A DNA stretch of 64,000 nt from Flavobacterium cheniae (GTDB taxonomy: Bacteria; Bacteroidota; Bacteroidia; Flavobacteriales; Flavobacteriaceae). A program made the translations under genes and the position numbers. The stretch spans positions 327,857 to 391,856 of the forward strand of contig NZ_SNZC01000001.1 of the NCBI RefSeq assembly GCF_004363695.1. The letters are read 5' to 3'. The notes beneath the pieces were generated by a model that worked only from the letters and a program-made list of their open reading frames with translations, ran no database searches and was not told where the DNA came from. Shown here piece by piece: positions 1-7,734 of this stretch; position 1 is the stretch's first letter, and every line of letters begins with the position of its first letter.

Positions 1-235
1 CGGTTTCTTGCAATAGATTACCTAACGAATCGACAGTTTTGGAGTATTTGATGCGACCATTTCGAGTAAAAACCATTTCTTTTTTATGCAAAAGTTTTTT
101 CTGATTATTTTCTACTACATATTTTTCTTCGATTGCAGATTTTATTCCATCAGGAAGTAGTTGCTTCTTAGTATACTTTTTAGTAGCGCACGATTGAATT
201 GTTAAGAGTAAGATAATAATAAAAATAACTCTCAT
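1..235 (-). CDS. Lipoprotein of unknown function (3' part outside window)
   Basis: An open frame starts at the ATG at 235 and runs 78 codons off the left edge, so the C-terminal part is missing. The N-terminus has a short hydrophobic stretch (residues 3-13) ending in the lipobox-like TIQSC, so Cys16 is the predicted lipidated residue. The rest of the visible protein is Lys/Asn-rich and soluble, with a segment near residues 55-78 (NGRIKYSKTVDSLGN) that resembles the repeat-like strands of Bacteroidota cell-surface lipoproteins. I do not recognise a family. It is transcribed in the same direction as the two small membrane-protein genes to its right, but a palindromic repeat lies between, so an operon is uncertain. 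Confidence 0.6.
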   Translation of the reverse strand, partial: MRVIFIIILLLTIQSCATKKYTKKQLLPDGIKSAIEEKYVVENNQKKLLHKKEMVFTRNGRIKYSKTVDSLGNLLQET

Positions 236-288
236 AATCGTAAAGTTTAGGAATACACTAAGTTACGAATTTTTAATTGTTTTTTTAT

Positions 289-316
289 GTGGGCACGGAA
301 TACAATTCCGCGCTAT
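289..316. repeat. Palindromic repeat copy 1
   Basis: A 28-base unit with a perfect hairpin core, CGGAAT-ACA-ATTCCG (296-310), flanked by GC-rich ends. It matches the unit at 759-786 at 25 of 28 positions and a degenerate copy at 32087-32114. It lies 23 bases beyond the stop codon of the minus-strand gene ending at 340. No T-run follows the stem, so it is not a typical intrinsic terminator. Confidence 0.75.
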
Positions 317-339
317 CGGGTTTTTTTAAGATTTTCAAT

Positions 340-681
340 TTATTTAAAAGCATCTTTCAAATCGGACAAAATTACGAGAATTAAAATAAATGCTAATAAG
401 CAAAAAATAAAATGACCAAGGAAATATTTTAAACGTGTAATAGAATTACTTTCTTTTTCTTTATAACTTTTCCAACTATAATATACTCCGATAGGAGCTA
501 ACAATATGATTAATAGAATAGGGAAACCATTTAAAAAATCCAGAATAAAGTATGATTCTTTAACAAATGGTTTTATAATTATACTTGTAAATATGGCAAC
601 TAAAAGTCCAATTCCATAAACTTTATAAATTTTAACAGACTTACTTAAATATTTATGCTTTTGTGGTTTTAGTTTATTCAT
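340..681 (-). CDS. Small integral membrane protein, unknown function
   Basis: The product is 113 residues and almost entirely membrane-embedded. Hydrophobic segments lie at about residues 20-40, 47-69 and 88-108. The N-terminus is basic (KLKPQKHKYLSKSVK), which favours a cytoplasmic N-terminus, and the C-terminus is short. No catalytic motif or known family was recognised. The gene sits between two copies of the same palindromic repeat (289-316 and 759-786), with a further CTAAC/CGCGGTTT module just upstream at 715-734. This cassette-like setting is seen again at 32.1-32.7 kb with an unrelated small gene. The function is unknown; a small accessory or immunity-type protein is possible but only a guess. 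Confidence 0.6.
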   Translation of the reverse strand: MNKLKPQKHKYLSKSVKIYKVYGIGLLVAIFTSIIIKPFVKESYFILDFLNGFPILLIILLAPIGVYYSWKSYKEKESNSITRLKYFLGHFIFCLLAFILILVILSDLKDAFK

Positions 682-714
682 ATTGTGTTTATAATTTTGA
701 TTTTAAACTAACTT

Positions 715-786
715 CTAACGTTTCGCGGTTTACGAAAAAAAGGATTGTTTTTTGTTTTGTGTACACGGAATGCAATTCCGCGCTAT
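715..786 (+). repeat. Composite repeat: CTAAC/CGCGGTTT module plus palindrome (copy 2)
   Basis: The element has two parts. The module at 715-734 reads CTAACGTTTCGCGGTTTACG. After 24 bases comes the palindromic unit at 759-786, with hairpin core CGGAAT-GCA-ATTCCG. The same two parts in the same relative order and spacing (26 bases) occur on the minus strand at 32156-32087. The palindrome alone recurs at 289-316. It starts 21 bases beyond the stop of the gene ending at 808. Confidence 0.7.
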
Positions 787-807
787 TAGATTTTATAAAA
801 CAACTTA

Positions 808-1338
808 TTAATTAATATTTCCTTTTTTAGTTTTCAAATCTTTAAAATTTGCTAAAATTAAAATTAAAGTAATAAATGCTGTTAGCATTTCTGTTCCTAC
901 GAATAGTTTGGCATATAGGCTATTTGCTTGTATCTCACTTGAATTATTCATAATAAAAATGCCAAAACTATAATATAAAAACTCTAAGAAGTGATTTGTA
1001 TTTTTAACATTTATAAAGTTTTCATTATTGTAATCATATAAACACCAATAATATGATGCGAAAGTAAGAGATAAGAAGAAAACAATTCCTAAAGTGTGAG
1101 CTAAGAATTTAAATCTTCCTTGACTATTTTCTGAATGCTGATGTATTTTTTCGGTATGAAAAGTAATAAAATAAAAGTTGCTTAATAAAAGTGTGAAAAA
1201 AAAGAAAAAACCAAAAAAATATCTTTCAAATTCATTAAATTCTTTTTGGAATATGATGAAAACTAAATATGTGAAAAAAGGTAGAATTACAAAAACGCCA
1301 TGTTTGTTTAAATAATTAATTAAGTTTTTCATTTGCAA
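808..1338 (-). CDS. Membrane protein with ion-channel-like C-terminal half
   Basis: The product is 176 residues; Met1 and Met3 are both possible starts. Hydrophobic segments lie at about 14-30, 39-61, 79-99 and 141-164, and a semi-hydrophobic stretch at 118-130 precedes the last one. That last part follows the layout of a two-helix potassium channel pore (pore helix, filter, inner helix): LYYSF at 121-125 lines up with the pore helix. The filter position, usually TVGYGD, reads MNNSSE at 130-135. This is inferred from pattern only, and a chance resemblance is possible. The gene lies downstream of yebC in the same direction but beyond the yebC terminator, and is followed by a palindromic repeat. 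Confidence 0.55.
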   Translation of the reverse strand: MQMKNLINYLNKHGVFVILPFFTYLVFIIFQKEFNEFERYFFGFFFFFTLLLSNFYFITFHTEKIHQHSENSQGRFKFLAHTLGIVFFLSLTFASYYWCLYDYNNENFINVKNTNHFLEFLYYSFGIFIMNNSSEIQANSLYAKLFVGTEMLTAFITLILILANFKDLKTKKGNIN

Positions 1339-1399
1339 AATATTTACAAGATTAATTCATTTACTATCATTCAGAGTATGTCTCTAAAGTATAATATTC

Positions 1400-1441
1400 G
1401 CTAATATATAAAAAAATCCTCACAATTTCTTGCGAGGATTT
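1400..1441 (-). terminator. Terminator of yebC, repeated-sequence type
   Basis: The stem AAATCCTC (1414-1421) pairs with GAGGATTT (1434-1441). On the minus strand it is followed by a run of T, as expected after yebC. The 20 bases GCTAATATATAAAAAAATCC at 1400-1419 recur exactly at 32713-32732 beside the ridA terminator, and the match continues for six more bases with one substitution. Confidence 0.8.
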
Positions 1442-1463
1442 CGTATATAAGTTAGAAAAAGGA

Positions 1464-2183
1464 TTACTCAGCGCTTTCTTGCATCGTATGATACACGTTC
1501 ATTACGTCATCGTCTTCTTCAATTTTTTCTAATAGTTTTTCAACATCAGCTACTTGGTCTGGTGTTAATTCTTTTGTTATTTGTGGTATTCTTTCAAATC
1601 CAGAAGATAAGATTTCTAATCCACGAGTTTCTAATTCTTTTTGGATAGTTCCAAAGCTTTCAAAAGGAGCGTACATTAAAATACCGTCTTCGTCAGCAAA
1701 GATTTCTTCTACACCAAAATCAATCATCTCTAATTCTAATTCTTCCACATCTTGTCCTTCTGCTGGAATTCTAAAATTACACGTATGATCAAACATAAAT
1801 TCTACCGAACCTTGAGTTCCAAACGTTCCATTGCATTTGTTGAAGTAACTTCTAATGTTAGCAACTGTTCTGTTGTTGTTATCTGTAGCCGTTTCAATTA
1901 AAATTGCAATTCCGTGAGGTGCATACCCTTCAAACAACACTTCTTTAAAGTTAGCCGTGTCTTTATCCGATGCTTTTTTAATAGCGCGTTCTACGTTATC
2001 TTTAGGCATATTAGCAGCCTTCGCATTCTGAATCACTGCTCTTAAACGTGAGTTGGTTTCAGGATTTGGTCCGCCTTCTTTAACGGCCATTACAATATCT
2101 TTTCCTATTCTAGTAAACGTTTTAGCCATTGCTGACCAACGTTTCATTTTACGGGCTTTTCTAAATTCAAACGCTCTTCCCAT
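1464..2183 (-). CDS. yebC: YebC/PmpR/TACO1 family protein
   Basis: The product is 239 residues, the normal family length, and starts with the characteristic MGRAFEFRKARKMKRWSAMAK region followed by GKDIVMAVKEGG and the conserved NMPKDNVERAIKKA at about 58-71. Family members have been described as DNA-binding regulators. More recent work on YebC and its mitochondrial relative TACO1 supports a role at the ribosome, helping translation of difficult stretches such as proline runs. The acidic C-terminus (EKIEEDDDVMNVYHTM) is also typical. The gene stands alone, with its own terminator and a probable promoter inside an unusual hexanucleotide repeat upstream. Confidence 0.95.
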   Translation of the reverse strand: MGRAFEFRKARKMKRWSAMAKTFTRIGKDIVMAVKEGGPNPETNSRLRAVIQNAKAANMPKDNVERAIKKASDKDTANFKEVLFEGYAPHGIAILIETATDNNNRTVANIRSYFNKCNGTFGTQGSVEFMFDHTCNFRIPAEGQDVEELELEMIDFGVEEIFADEDGILMYAPFESFGTIQKELETRGLEILSSGFERIPQITKELTPDQVADVEKLLEKIEEDDDVMNVYHTMQESAE

Positions 2184-2230
2184 TGCTATATAATTTCAAT
2201 ATTCTTTATTCGTTGTTCAAAATTTCGATG

Positions 2231-2260
2231 CAAAAATAATAATTTCAAGTTCAAGTTCAA
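2231..2260 (-). promoter_or_regulatory. Predicted yebC promoter
   Basis: On the minus strand the sequence TATTTTTG (2238 down to 2231) fits the Bacteroidota -7 element TAnnTTTG exactly. A TTG lies 19 bases further upstream (2260-2258), the usual -33 distance. That TTG belongs to a TTCAAG repeat unit, so several alternative TTGs exist in register. The predicted leader is about 43 bases. Confidence 0.5.
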
Positions 2261-2313
2261 GTTCAAATTCAAGTTCAATTTTCAAGTTTGTTCTTGAACT
2301 TGAATTTGTCCTT
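2243..2313. repeat. TTCAAG hexanucleotide repeat with inverted arm
   Basis: Six TTCAAG-like units run from 2243 to 2278 (three perfect, three with one change). They are followed by inverted CTTGAA units to 2313. The 15 bases at 2264-2278 are perfectly complementary to 2294-2308, giving a hairpin with a 15-base loop. The array lies between gcvT and yebC and overlaps the -33 region of the predicted yebC promoter. Confidence 0.85.
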
Positions 2314-2321
2314 GCTCTTGA

Positions 2322-3404
2322 CTACTTTTTATAAAATGGCATTTTAACCACTTTAGCTTTAATATCTTTATTTCTAATTCTAATATAAATTTCAGAATCT
2401 GGTGTAGCTAAAGCCGTTGGAACATAGCCCATTCCGATAGCAATTCCCATTGAAGGTGATTGCGTTCCAGAAGTTACGATTCCAACTACATTTCCATCAG
2501 CATCAGCAATTTCGTAATCGTGACGAGGAATTCCTCTTTCGATCATTTCGAAACCAACTAATTTACGAGAAACGCCCGCTTCTTTTTGTTTCTTTAAGTT
2601 TTCAGAATTCGTGAATTCTTTATCGAATTTCGTAATCCATCCTAAACCAGCTTCTAATGGAGAAGTCGTATCGTTGATATCGTTTCCGTATAAACAGAAT
2701 CCCATTTCTAAACGTAAAGTATCACGCGCTGCTAATCCAATTGGTTTGATTCCGAATGCTGCTCCAGCTTCAAAAACTTTGTTCCAAATGTATTCTGCAT
2801 CTTCGTTTTTGAAGTAAATTTCAAATCCTCCAGAACCTGTATAACCTGTAGCCGAAACAATTACATCGCTTTTTCCAGCAAATTCACCAATTTGGAATGT
2901 GTAATATCCCATATTCGTTAAATCGATAGAAGTCAATGATTGCATAGCTTCTGCAGCTTTTGGTCCTTGAATAGCTAATAATGAATAGTCATCTGAAAGG
3001 TTTTGCATATCCACACCAAAATCATTATGTGAAGAAATCCAATTCCAATCTTTTTCAATATTTGAAGCATTCACAACCAACATGTAATGATTGTCTGCAA
3101 TTTTATAAACGATTAAATCGTCAACAATTCCACCTTCGTTATTTGGTAAACAAGAATATTGTGCTTTTCCATCAACTAATTTAGAAGCGTCATTTGAAGT
3201 TACTTTCTGAATTAAAGCCAACGCATTTTCTCCTTTTAAGAAAAATTCTCCCATGTGAGAAACGTCAAAAACACCAACGCCATTTCTAACGATTTCGTGT
3301 TCTGCATTTACTCCTTCGTATTGCACAGGCATGTTGTATCCTGCAAACGGAACCATTTTAGCTCCTAAACTTTCGTGAATGTGCGTTAACGCTGTATTTT
3401 TCAT
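2322..3404 (-). CDS. gcvT: Glycine cleavage system aminomethyltransferase (T protein)
   Basis: GcvT transfers the methylene carbon from the aminomethyl-lipoyl H protein to tetrahydrofolate and releases ammonia. The 360-residue length is normal. The N-terminal folate-binding domain covers about 1-260, with [13 protein letters not shown] near the start, FDVSHMGEF at 46-54 and the conserved [11 protein letters not shown] at 91-101, whose Asp is the usual catalytic residue. The C-terminal barrel domain follows, from about 275. The gene is monocistronic here; gcvP and gcvH are not in the window. It is divergent from hutH, and the shared upstream region is about 165 bases long. Confidence 0.97.
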   Translation of the reverse strand: MKNTALTHIHESLGAKMVPFAGYNMPVQYEGVNAEHEIVRNGVGVFDVSHMGEFFLKGENALALIQKVTSNDASKLVDGKAQYSCLPNNEGGIVDDLIVYKIADNHYMLVVNASNIEKDWNWISSHNDFGVDMQNLSDDYSLLAIQGPKAAEAMQSLTSIDLTNMGYYTFQIGEFAGKSDVIVSATGYTGSGGFEIYFKNEDAEYIWNKVFEAGAAFGIKPIGLAARDTLRLEMGFCLYGNDINDTTSPLEAGLGWITKFDKEFTNSENLKKQKEAGVSRKLVGFEMIERGIPRHDYEIADADGNVVGIVTSGTQSPSMGIAIGMGYVPTALATPDSEIYIRIRNKDIKAKVVKMPFYKK

Positions 3405-3569
3405 GATTTGATGTTGTATTATTTGAGAGCGCTAATTTATTGAAAATTCTTAAAAATGCACCCAGAATTCCCTTAAAATTTGAGCGATATTTATTTTTTA
3501 TTAATAATGCTGATAAATCTTGCATTTTAACAATTGTTTGCGGAATTTTGGACTTTTAAAATTAACAAA

Positions 3570-5072
3570 ATGGAAACTACACATTATATAAGTTCAGATT
3601 TATTGTCTATCGATATGATTAACGAGATTGTTTTTCAAGGAAAACAGTTGGCATTATCAGAGGAAGCTATCGTAAACATTGAGAAATGTAGAAAATACTT
3701 AGACGATAAAATGAAATCAAACTCAGATCCAATTTACGGAATTAACACTGGTTTTGGTTCGTTGTGTAATGTGAAGATTTCGAATGAAAATTTATCAAAA
3801 CTTCAAGAGAATTTGGTAAAATCGCACGCTTGCGGAACAGGGGAGGAAGTACCTCATGAAATTGTAAAAATCATGTTGTTGTTGAAAATCCAATCGTTAA
3901 GCTACGGACATTCAGGTGTTCAGTTGGTAACGGTGCAGCGTTTGATTGATTTTTACAACAATGATATTTTTCCAGTAATTTATACACAAGGTTCGTTAGG
4001 TGCTTCGGGCGATTTAGCTCCGTTGGCGCATTTATCGTTACCATTATTAGGAGAAGGTGAAGTATATTTAGATGGTTTCAGACAACCTTCAGCTAAAGTA
4101 TTAGCCAAATTTGGTTGGGAACCAATCGTTTTACAATCTAAAGAAGGTTTGGCGTTGTTGAACGGAACACAATTCATGAGTGCTTACGGAGTATATTGCT
4201 TAATAAAAGCTGATAAAATTTCGTATTTAGCAGATGTAATCGGAGCGGTTTCATTAGAAGGATTTGATGGAAGAATTGAGCCTTTTACTGATTTGATACA
4301 CTTAGTTCGTCCTCATAAAGGTCAAGTGCAAACAGCTGAAAGAATGCGCGATTTGTTAGAAGATAGTGAAATTATTGCGCAACCAAAAGTGCATGTGCAA
4401 GACCCATATTCATTTAGATGTATTCCGCAAGTACATGGCGCTTCGAAAGATACAATTGATTATGTGAAAAAAGTATTCCGAACTGAAATCAACTCGGTTA
4501 CCGATAATCCTAATATTTTCGTAGGAGAAGATTTGATTATCTCTGGAGGGAATTTCCACGGACAACCTTTAGCATTAGCGTTAGATTTCTTAGGAATAGC
4601 GTTATCAGAATTAGGAAGTATTTCGGAAAGAAGAACCTATCAATTGATTTCTGGATTAAGAGGTTTACCAGCGTTTTTAGTAAACGATCCAGGATTGAAT
4701 TCAGGTTTCATGATTCCACAATATACAGCGGCAAGTATTGCTAGTCAAAACAAACAATTAGCAACACCAGCAAGTATTGATAGTATTGTTTCGTCAAACG
4801 GACAAGAAGATCACGTGAGTATGGGAGCAAACGCTGCGACTAAAACGTTACGTATTGTTGAAAACGTAGAACGCATTTTAGGAATTGAATTATTAAATGG
4901 TTCGCAAGCTTTAGAATTCAGAAGACCATTACAATCAAGTGAATTCATTGAAAGTTTTGTGAAATCATATAGAGAAGAAGTTCCGTTTGTATCAGAAGAT
5001 AGAATTTTACATTACGATATTGAAAAATCGGTTTCTTTTTTGAATAGTTTTCAAATTGAAATGGAAGACTAA
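3570..5072 (+). CDS. hutH: Histidine ammonia-lyase (aromatic amino acid lyase family)
   Basis: The enzyme removes ammonia from histidine to give urocanate. The frame is open from a TTG at 3534, but the ATG at 3570 gives a normal 500-residue enzyme beginning METTHYIS, so I chose it. The Ala-Ser-Gly triad that forms the MIO cofactor is at 145-147 in GSLGASGDLAPLAHLS, and the catalytic Tyr loop YGINTGFG is at 56-63. The substrate-selectivity position reads Ser85-His86, as in histidine lyases; a phenylalanine-type enzyme would have a hydrophobic residue there. A tyrosine lyase is less likely but not excluded. No other hut genes are adjacent, so the context does not confirm the substrate. Confidence 0.9.
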   Translation: METTHYISSDLLSIDMINEIVFQGKQLALSEEAIVNIEKCRKYLDDKMKSNSDPIYGINTGFGSLCNVKISNENLSKLQENLVKSHACGTGEEVPHEIVKIMLLLKIQSLSYGHSGVQLVTVQRLIDFYNNDIFPVIYTQGSLGASGDLAPLAHLSLPLLGEGEVYLDGFRQPSAKVLAKFGWEPIVLQSKEGLALLNGTQFMSAYGVYCLIKADKISYLADVIGAVSLEGFDGRIEPFTDLIHLVRPHKGQVQTAERMRDLLEDSEIIAQPKVHVQDPYSFRCIPQVHGASKDTIDYVKKVFRTEINSVTDNPNIFVGEDLIISGGNFHGQPLALALDFLGIALSELGSISERRTYQLISGLRGLPAFLVNDPGLNSGFMIPQYTAASIASQNKQLATPASIDSIVSSNGQEDHVSMGANAATKTLRIVENVERILGIELLNGSQALEFRRPLQSSEFIESFVKSYREEVPFVSEDRILHYDIEKSVSFLNSFQIEMED

Positions 5073-5092
5073 TAATCAAAATATATAAAATT

Positions 5093-5123
5093 AAAAAGCT
5101 CAAGATTTTCTTGAGCTTTTTTT
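5093..5123. terminator. Bidirectional terminator between hutH and the DUF1304 gene
   Basis: AAAAAGCTCAAG (5093-5104) pairs with CTTGAGCTTTTT (5110-5121), with A and T runs on either side. It can serve hutH on the plus strand. Its right end touches the stop codon of the minus-strand gene ending at 5122. Confidence 0.9.
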
Positions 5124-5484
5124 ATAAAAATAGAATTGTAATAATAGTTATAATTGCAGGAAGTGCTTGCACATAAAATATTTTTTTTGATGCGGAATAA
5201 GCTCCGAAAATTCCAGCAACAGTAACACAACAAAGAAAGAAGATAGCTATATTTCTACTCCAAATTTCATCGGAAATAGCCAAAGACCAAAGTAAACCAG
5301 CAGATAAAAATCCGTTATACAAGCCTTGATTGGCTGCTAAGACTTTTGTTTTTTCGAACAAATCTTCGGGAATGGTTCGGAATACTTTTTTAGCTGCAGT
5401 TGTCCATGCAAACATTTCTAGCCATAGAAAATACAGGTGAAATAAAGCTATAATTACGATGAGTATTTTACTAATGAAATGCAT
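5122..5484 (-). CDS. DUF1304 family membrane protein
   Basis: This is a 120-residue protein with four predicted membrane segments (about 3-25, 50-70, 75-95 and 100-119). The loop WLEMFAWTTAAKKVF at 21-35 and LAANQGLYNGFLSAGL at 49-64 are the hallmarks of the DUF1304 family. Family members are small inner-membrane proteins without an established role. It is the last gene of a minus-strand cluster (RimB-RimK fusion, GldL-like protein, TMEM175 channel, this gene), lying 2 bases after the channel gene, so co-transcription is very likely. Confidence 0.85.
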   Translation of the reverse strand: MHFISKILIVIIALFHLYFLWLEMFAWTTAAKKVFRTIPEDLFEKTKVLAANQGLYNGFLSAGLLWSLAISDEIWSRNIAIFFLCCVTVAGIFGAYSASKKIFYVQALPAIITIITILFL

Positions 5485-5486
5485 AA

Positions 5487-6068
5487 TTATTCTTTTTCGT
5501 TAAAAGTGCGTTCGATTCTCTTGTCTGGAATTAACCAAATTAAAGCCACCAAAATATAAATGGCTCCTGAAATTTCAACAGAATATTTGGTTGCAATAAC
5601 AGCGATTAAATATAAAACTACCGATAATTTTCCTTTGTAATCTTTTCCAATAGCCTTAGCTAAAATAGAATCTTTTCCATGGTCAATTAAAATGACTTTT
5701 TGTAAAATAAAATAAGCAATCGCATTCATTAATAAGACTAAACCATATAACATCATTGGAAATGAATTAAAATGATGTTCACCAATCCAAGCCGTTGTAA
5801 AAGGAATTAAAGACAACCAAAACAATAAATGCAAATTTGCCCAAAGTATTTTACCATTTACCTTTTTTACGGTATGCATCAAATGATGGTGATTGTTCCA
5901 GTAAATTCCAACATAAATAAAGCTCAAAATATAACTCAAAAACTTATGCGATAGTTTAATGACGGCTTCAAATGTAGTATCATCTGGTACTTTAAACTCC
6001 AAGACCATAATGGTGATAATAATAGCTAAAACACCGTCGCTAAAAGCTTCTAATCGGTTTTTGTTCAT
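5487..6068 (-). CDS. TMEM175-type (DUF1211) potassium channel family protein
   Basis: Bacterial TMEM175 proteins are six-helix potassium-permeable channels that lack the usual TVGYG filter. The signature RxxxFSD is present at residues 5-11 (RLEAFSD), followed by the first membrane segment GVLAIIITIMVLEF. The length of 193 residues and about six hydrophobic segments fit a single-repeat bacterial member. Its ATG overlaps the stop codon of the small upstream gene by 4 bases (6065-6068), which suggests translational coupling. The physiological role in Bacteroidota is not established. Confidence 0.88.
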   Translation of the reverse strand: MNKNRLEAFSDGVLAIIITIMVLEFKVPDDTTFEAVIKLSHKFLSYILSFIYVGIYWNNHHHLMHTVKKVNGKILWANLHLLFWLSLIPFTTAWIGEHHFNSFPMMLYGLVLLMNAIAYFILQKVILIDHGKDSILAKAIGKDYKGKLSVVLYLIAVIATKYSVEISGAIYILVALIWLIPDKRIERTFNEKE

Positions 6069-6247
6069 TTCGTATTTTTAAGTAAAAATACAATTAATGT
6101 AATTAAAGCAATAGCTTCAGTAAGCATTCCAATAGTTAACATAAAGTTAGCTCCAGGCCAATGCATAATTTTGAATAAAGCGCCAATTATTGTAATCGCC
6201 ATCCCTAAAAGGAACAACACCAACGGAATTGTATATTGCTTTTTCAT
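6065..6247 (-). CDS. Small GldL-related membrane protein
   Basis: The 60-residue product is two membrane helices. The segment GALFKIMHWPGANFMLTIGM (22-41) followed by TEAIAL matches the N-terminal membrane hairpin of the gliding-motility/type IX secretion motor protein GldL (typically IGALFKIMHWPGA ... GLLTEA). The long cytoplasmic part of GldL is absent, so this is a stand-alone relative rather than GldL itself. It starts 25 bases after the RimB-RimK fusion and overlaps the next gene by 4 bases. Whether it joins the motor or another proton channel is unknown. Confidence 0.7.
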   Translation of the reverse strand: MKKQYTIPLVLFLLGMAITIIGALFKIMHWPGANFMLTIGMLTEAIALITLIVFLLKNTK

Positions 6248-6272
6248 AATCTATCTAATTTTGAACACTGAA

Positions 6273-7640
6273 CTATTTCCACTTAAAGTTTTTCTCAATT
6301 GCTTTAATCATTTCGCCTGCAATGTCTTTTTGAGTTGCACCTTCAATTCCTTCTAAACCTGGAGATGAATTTACTTCTAACAATAAAGGACCTTTTGACG
6401 AACGAATAATATCAACTCCAGCCACTTTTAAATTCATAGCTTTTGCTGCTTTAATAGCAATTTTCTTTTCGTCAGCAGTAATTTTCACTACCGAAGCAGT
6501 TCCGCCCATATGGATATTCGCTCTGAATTCTCCAGGAGCAGCTTCACGTTGCATAGCAGCAACAACTTTTCCATCTACAACAAAGAGTCTCAAGTCTTTA
6601 CCATTCGCTTCTTTAATGAATTCTTGAACTAAAATATTGGCATTTAAACTCTTGAAAGCATTAATAACTGATTCGGCTGCTTTTTTGGTTTCTGCCAAAA
6701 CGACACCTTTTCCTTGAGTTCCTTCTAATAATTTTACAATTAAAGGAGAACCACCCACCATTTTAATTAAATCGTCTGTGTCTAAAGGTGAATTGGCAAA
6801 TCCAGTGGTTGGAATATCTACACCGTTATTCAATAATAATTGTAATGAAAACAGTTTGTCTCTTGATTGTGTAATGGCAGAAGCATTGTTCAAAGCAAAT
6901 ACTTTTAAAGCTTCAAATTGACGCGTTAAAGCACAACCATAATAAGTCATACTTGGTCGAATTCTTGGAATTACGGCATCAAAATCGTTTAGAACTTTTC
7001 CTCCACGATAATGAATTTCAGGTTTTGTTGCGTCTAATTTCATGTAGCAGTATTTCAAATTTAAGAAATGCATTTCATGACCTCTTAATTCGCCTGCTTC
7101 TAAAATTCGTTTGTTGCTATATAATTCTGGATTGCTTGCTAATAAACCAATTTTTAAACCTTTTTTGGATTCATTAGAAGCGTAGTAATATTCTTTTAGT
7201 TTTTCGGTTGTCGGTTGGCCCAATAAATAACGTTGCTCTGGATCGACCAAAACACGTCCCGACATCGCTTCACGACCTAATAACATTCGGAAACCCATCG
7301 AATCACGGTTGGTAAGTGTAACCTCGATTTCCCAAGTTTTCCCACCAATTTCTAGTTTGGTTTTGATAACGTAGCGTTGTTCTCTAAAACCACTAGAACT
7401 TTTAACGACTCTTTTATCAATTAAAGGAGCTTCACAATGTATAACTGCTTTAGCATTATTTTGAATTGGGTTGATATCAAATTTCACCCAACTTTCACTA
7501 TCTTTTTCAAACGTAACAATATTGATAGCATGAAGTGCAGAAGTTTTTGCTCCTGAGTCAACACGTGCTTTAATTGTTGGGATTCCTAAAGTAGGGAAGG
7601 AACACCATTCTTCGCTACCTACAATAACTTTGTCTAACAT
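6273..7640 (-). CDS. RimB-like retropepsin domain fused to RimK-type ATP-grasp glutamate ligase
   Basis: Two enzymes are joined in one 455-residue chain. Residues about 4-145 form a RimB/'ATP-dependent zinc protease' domain (retropepsin-like), with the active-site motif [12 protein letters not shown] at 27-38. Residues about 159-455 are a RimK ATP-grasp ligase, with the nucleotide-binding segment [19 protein letters not shown] and the metal-binding [16 protein letters not shown] near 420-435. RimK adds glutamates to the C-terminus of ribosomal protein S6, and RimB is implicated in trimming such tails, so one protein could both write and erase the mark. That combined role is inferred. It heads a four-gene minus-strand cluster. 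S6 as target is by family analogy only. Confidence 0.88.
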   Translation of the reverse strand: MLDKVIVGSEEWCSFPTLGIPTIKARVDSGAKTSALHAINIVTFEKDSESWVKFDINPIQNNAKAVIHCEAPLIDKRVVKSSSGFREQRYVIKTKLEIGGKTWEIEVTLTNRDSMGFRMLLGREAMSGRVLVDPEQRYLLGQPTTEKLKEYYYASNESKKGLKIGLLASNPELYSNKRILEAGELRGHEMHFLNLKYCYMKLDATKPEIHYRGGKVLNDFDAVIPRIRPSMTYYGCALTRQFEALKVFALNNASAITQSRDKLFSLQLLLNNGVDIPTTGFANSPLDTDDLIKMVGGSPLIVKLLEGTQGKGVVLAETKKAAESVINAFKSLNANILVQEFIKEANGKDLRLFVVDGKVVAAMQREAAPGEFRANIHMGGTASVVKITADEKKIAIKAAKAMNLKVAGVDIIRSSKGPLLLEVNSSPGLEGIEGATQKDIAGEMIKAIEKNFKWK

Positions 7641-7707
7641 TTTTAAACGAATAAATTAAGAATCTAATGTAGTATTTTTTTTAATATAATTTTAAAATTG
7701 CATAAAA

Positions 7708-7734
7708 TAAAAAAACCAAGCTATGAGCTTGGTT
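7708..7734 (-). terminator. clpC terminator overlapping the stop codon
   Basis: AACCAAGCT (7714-7722) pairs with AGCTTGGTT (7726-7734) around a 3-base loop, followed on the minus strand by a T-run. The clpC stop codon (7721-7723) lies inside the hairpin, so the last codons double as the terminator stem. Confidence 0.85.

Noticed and set aside
289..1338. Integron-like gene cassettes with attC sites
   Set aside because: The gene-plus-palindrome layout suggested it, but the boxes do not match RYYYAAC/GTTRRRY properly, the two composite elements have opposite orientation relative to their genes, and no integrase is in the window.
2264..2308. gcvT terminator
   Set aside because: The 15-base stem lies downstream of gcvT but has no T-run after it on the minus strand.
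2244..2313. CRISPR array
   Set aside because: The repeat unit is six bases with no spacers; it is a microsatellite with an inverted arm.
3534..3569. TTG start of hutH
   Set aside because: The ATG at 3570 gives the usual N-terminus; the extra 12 residues look unrelated to the family.
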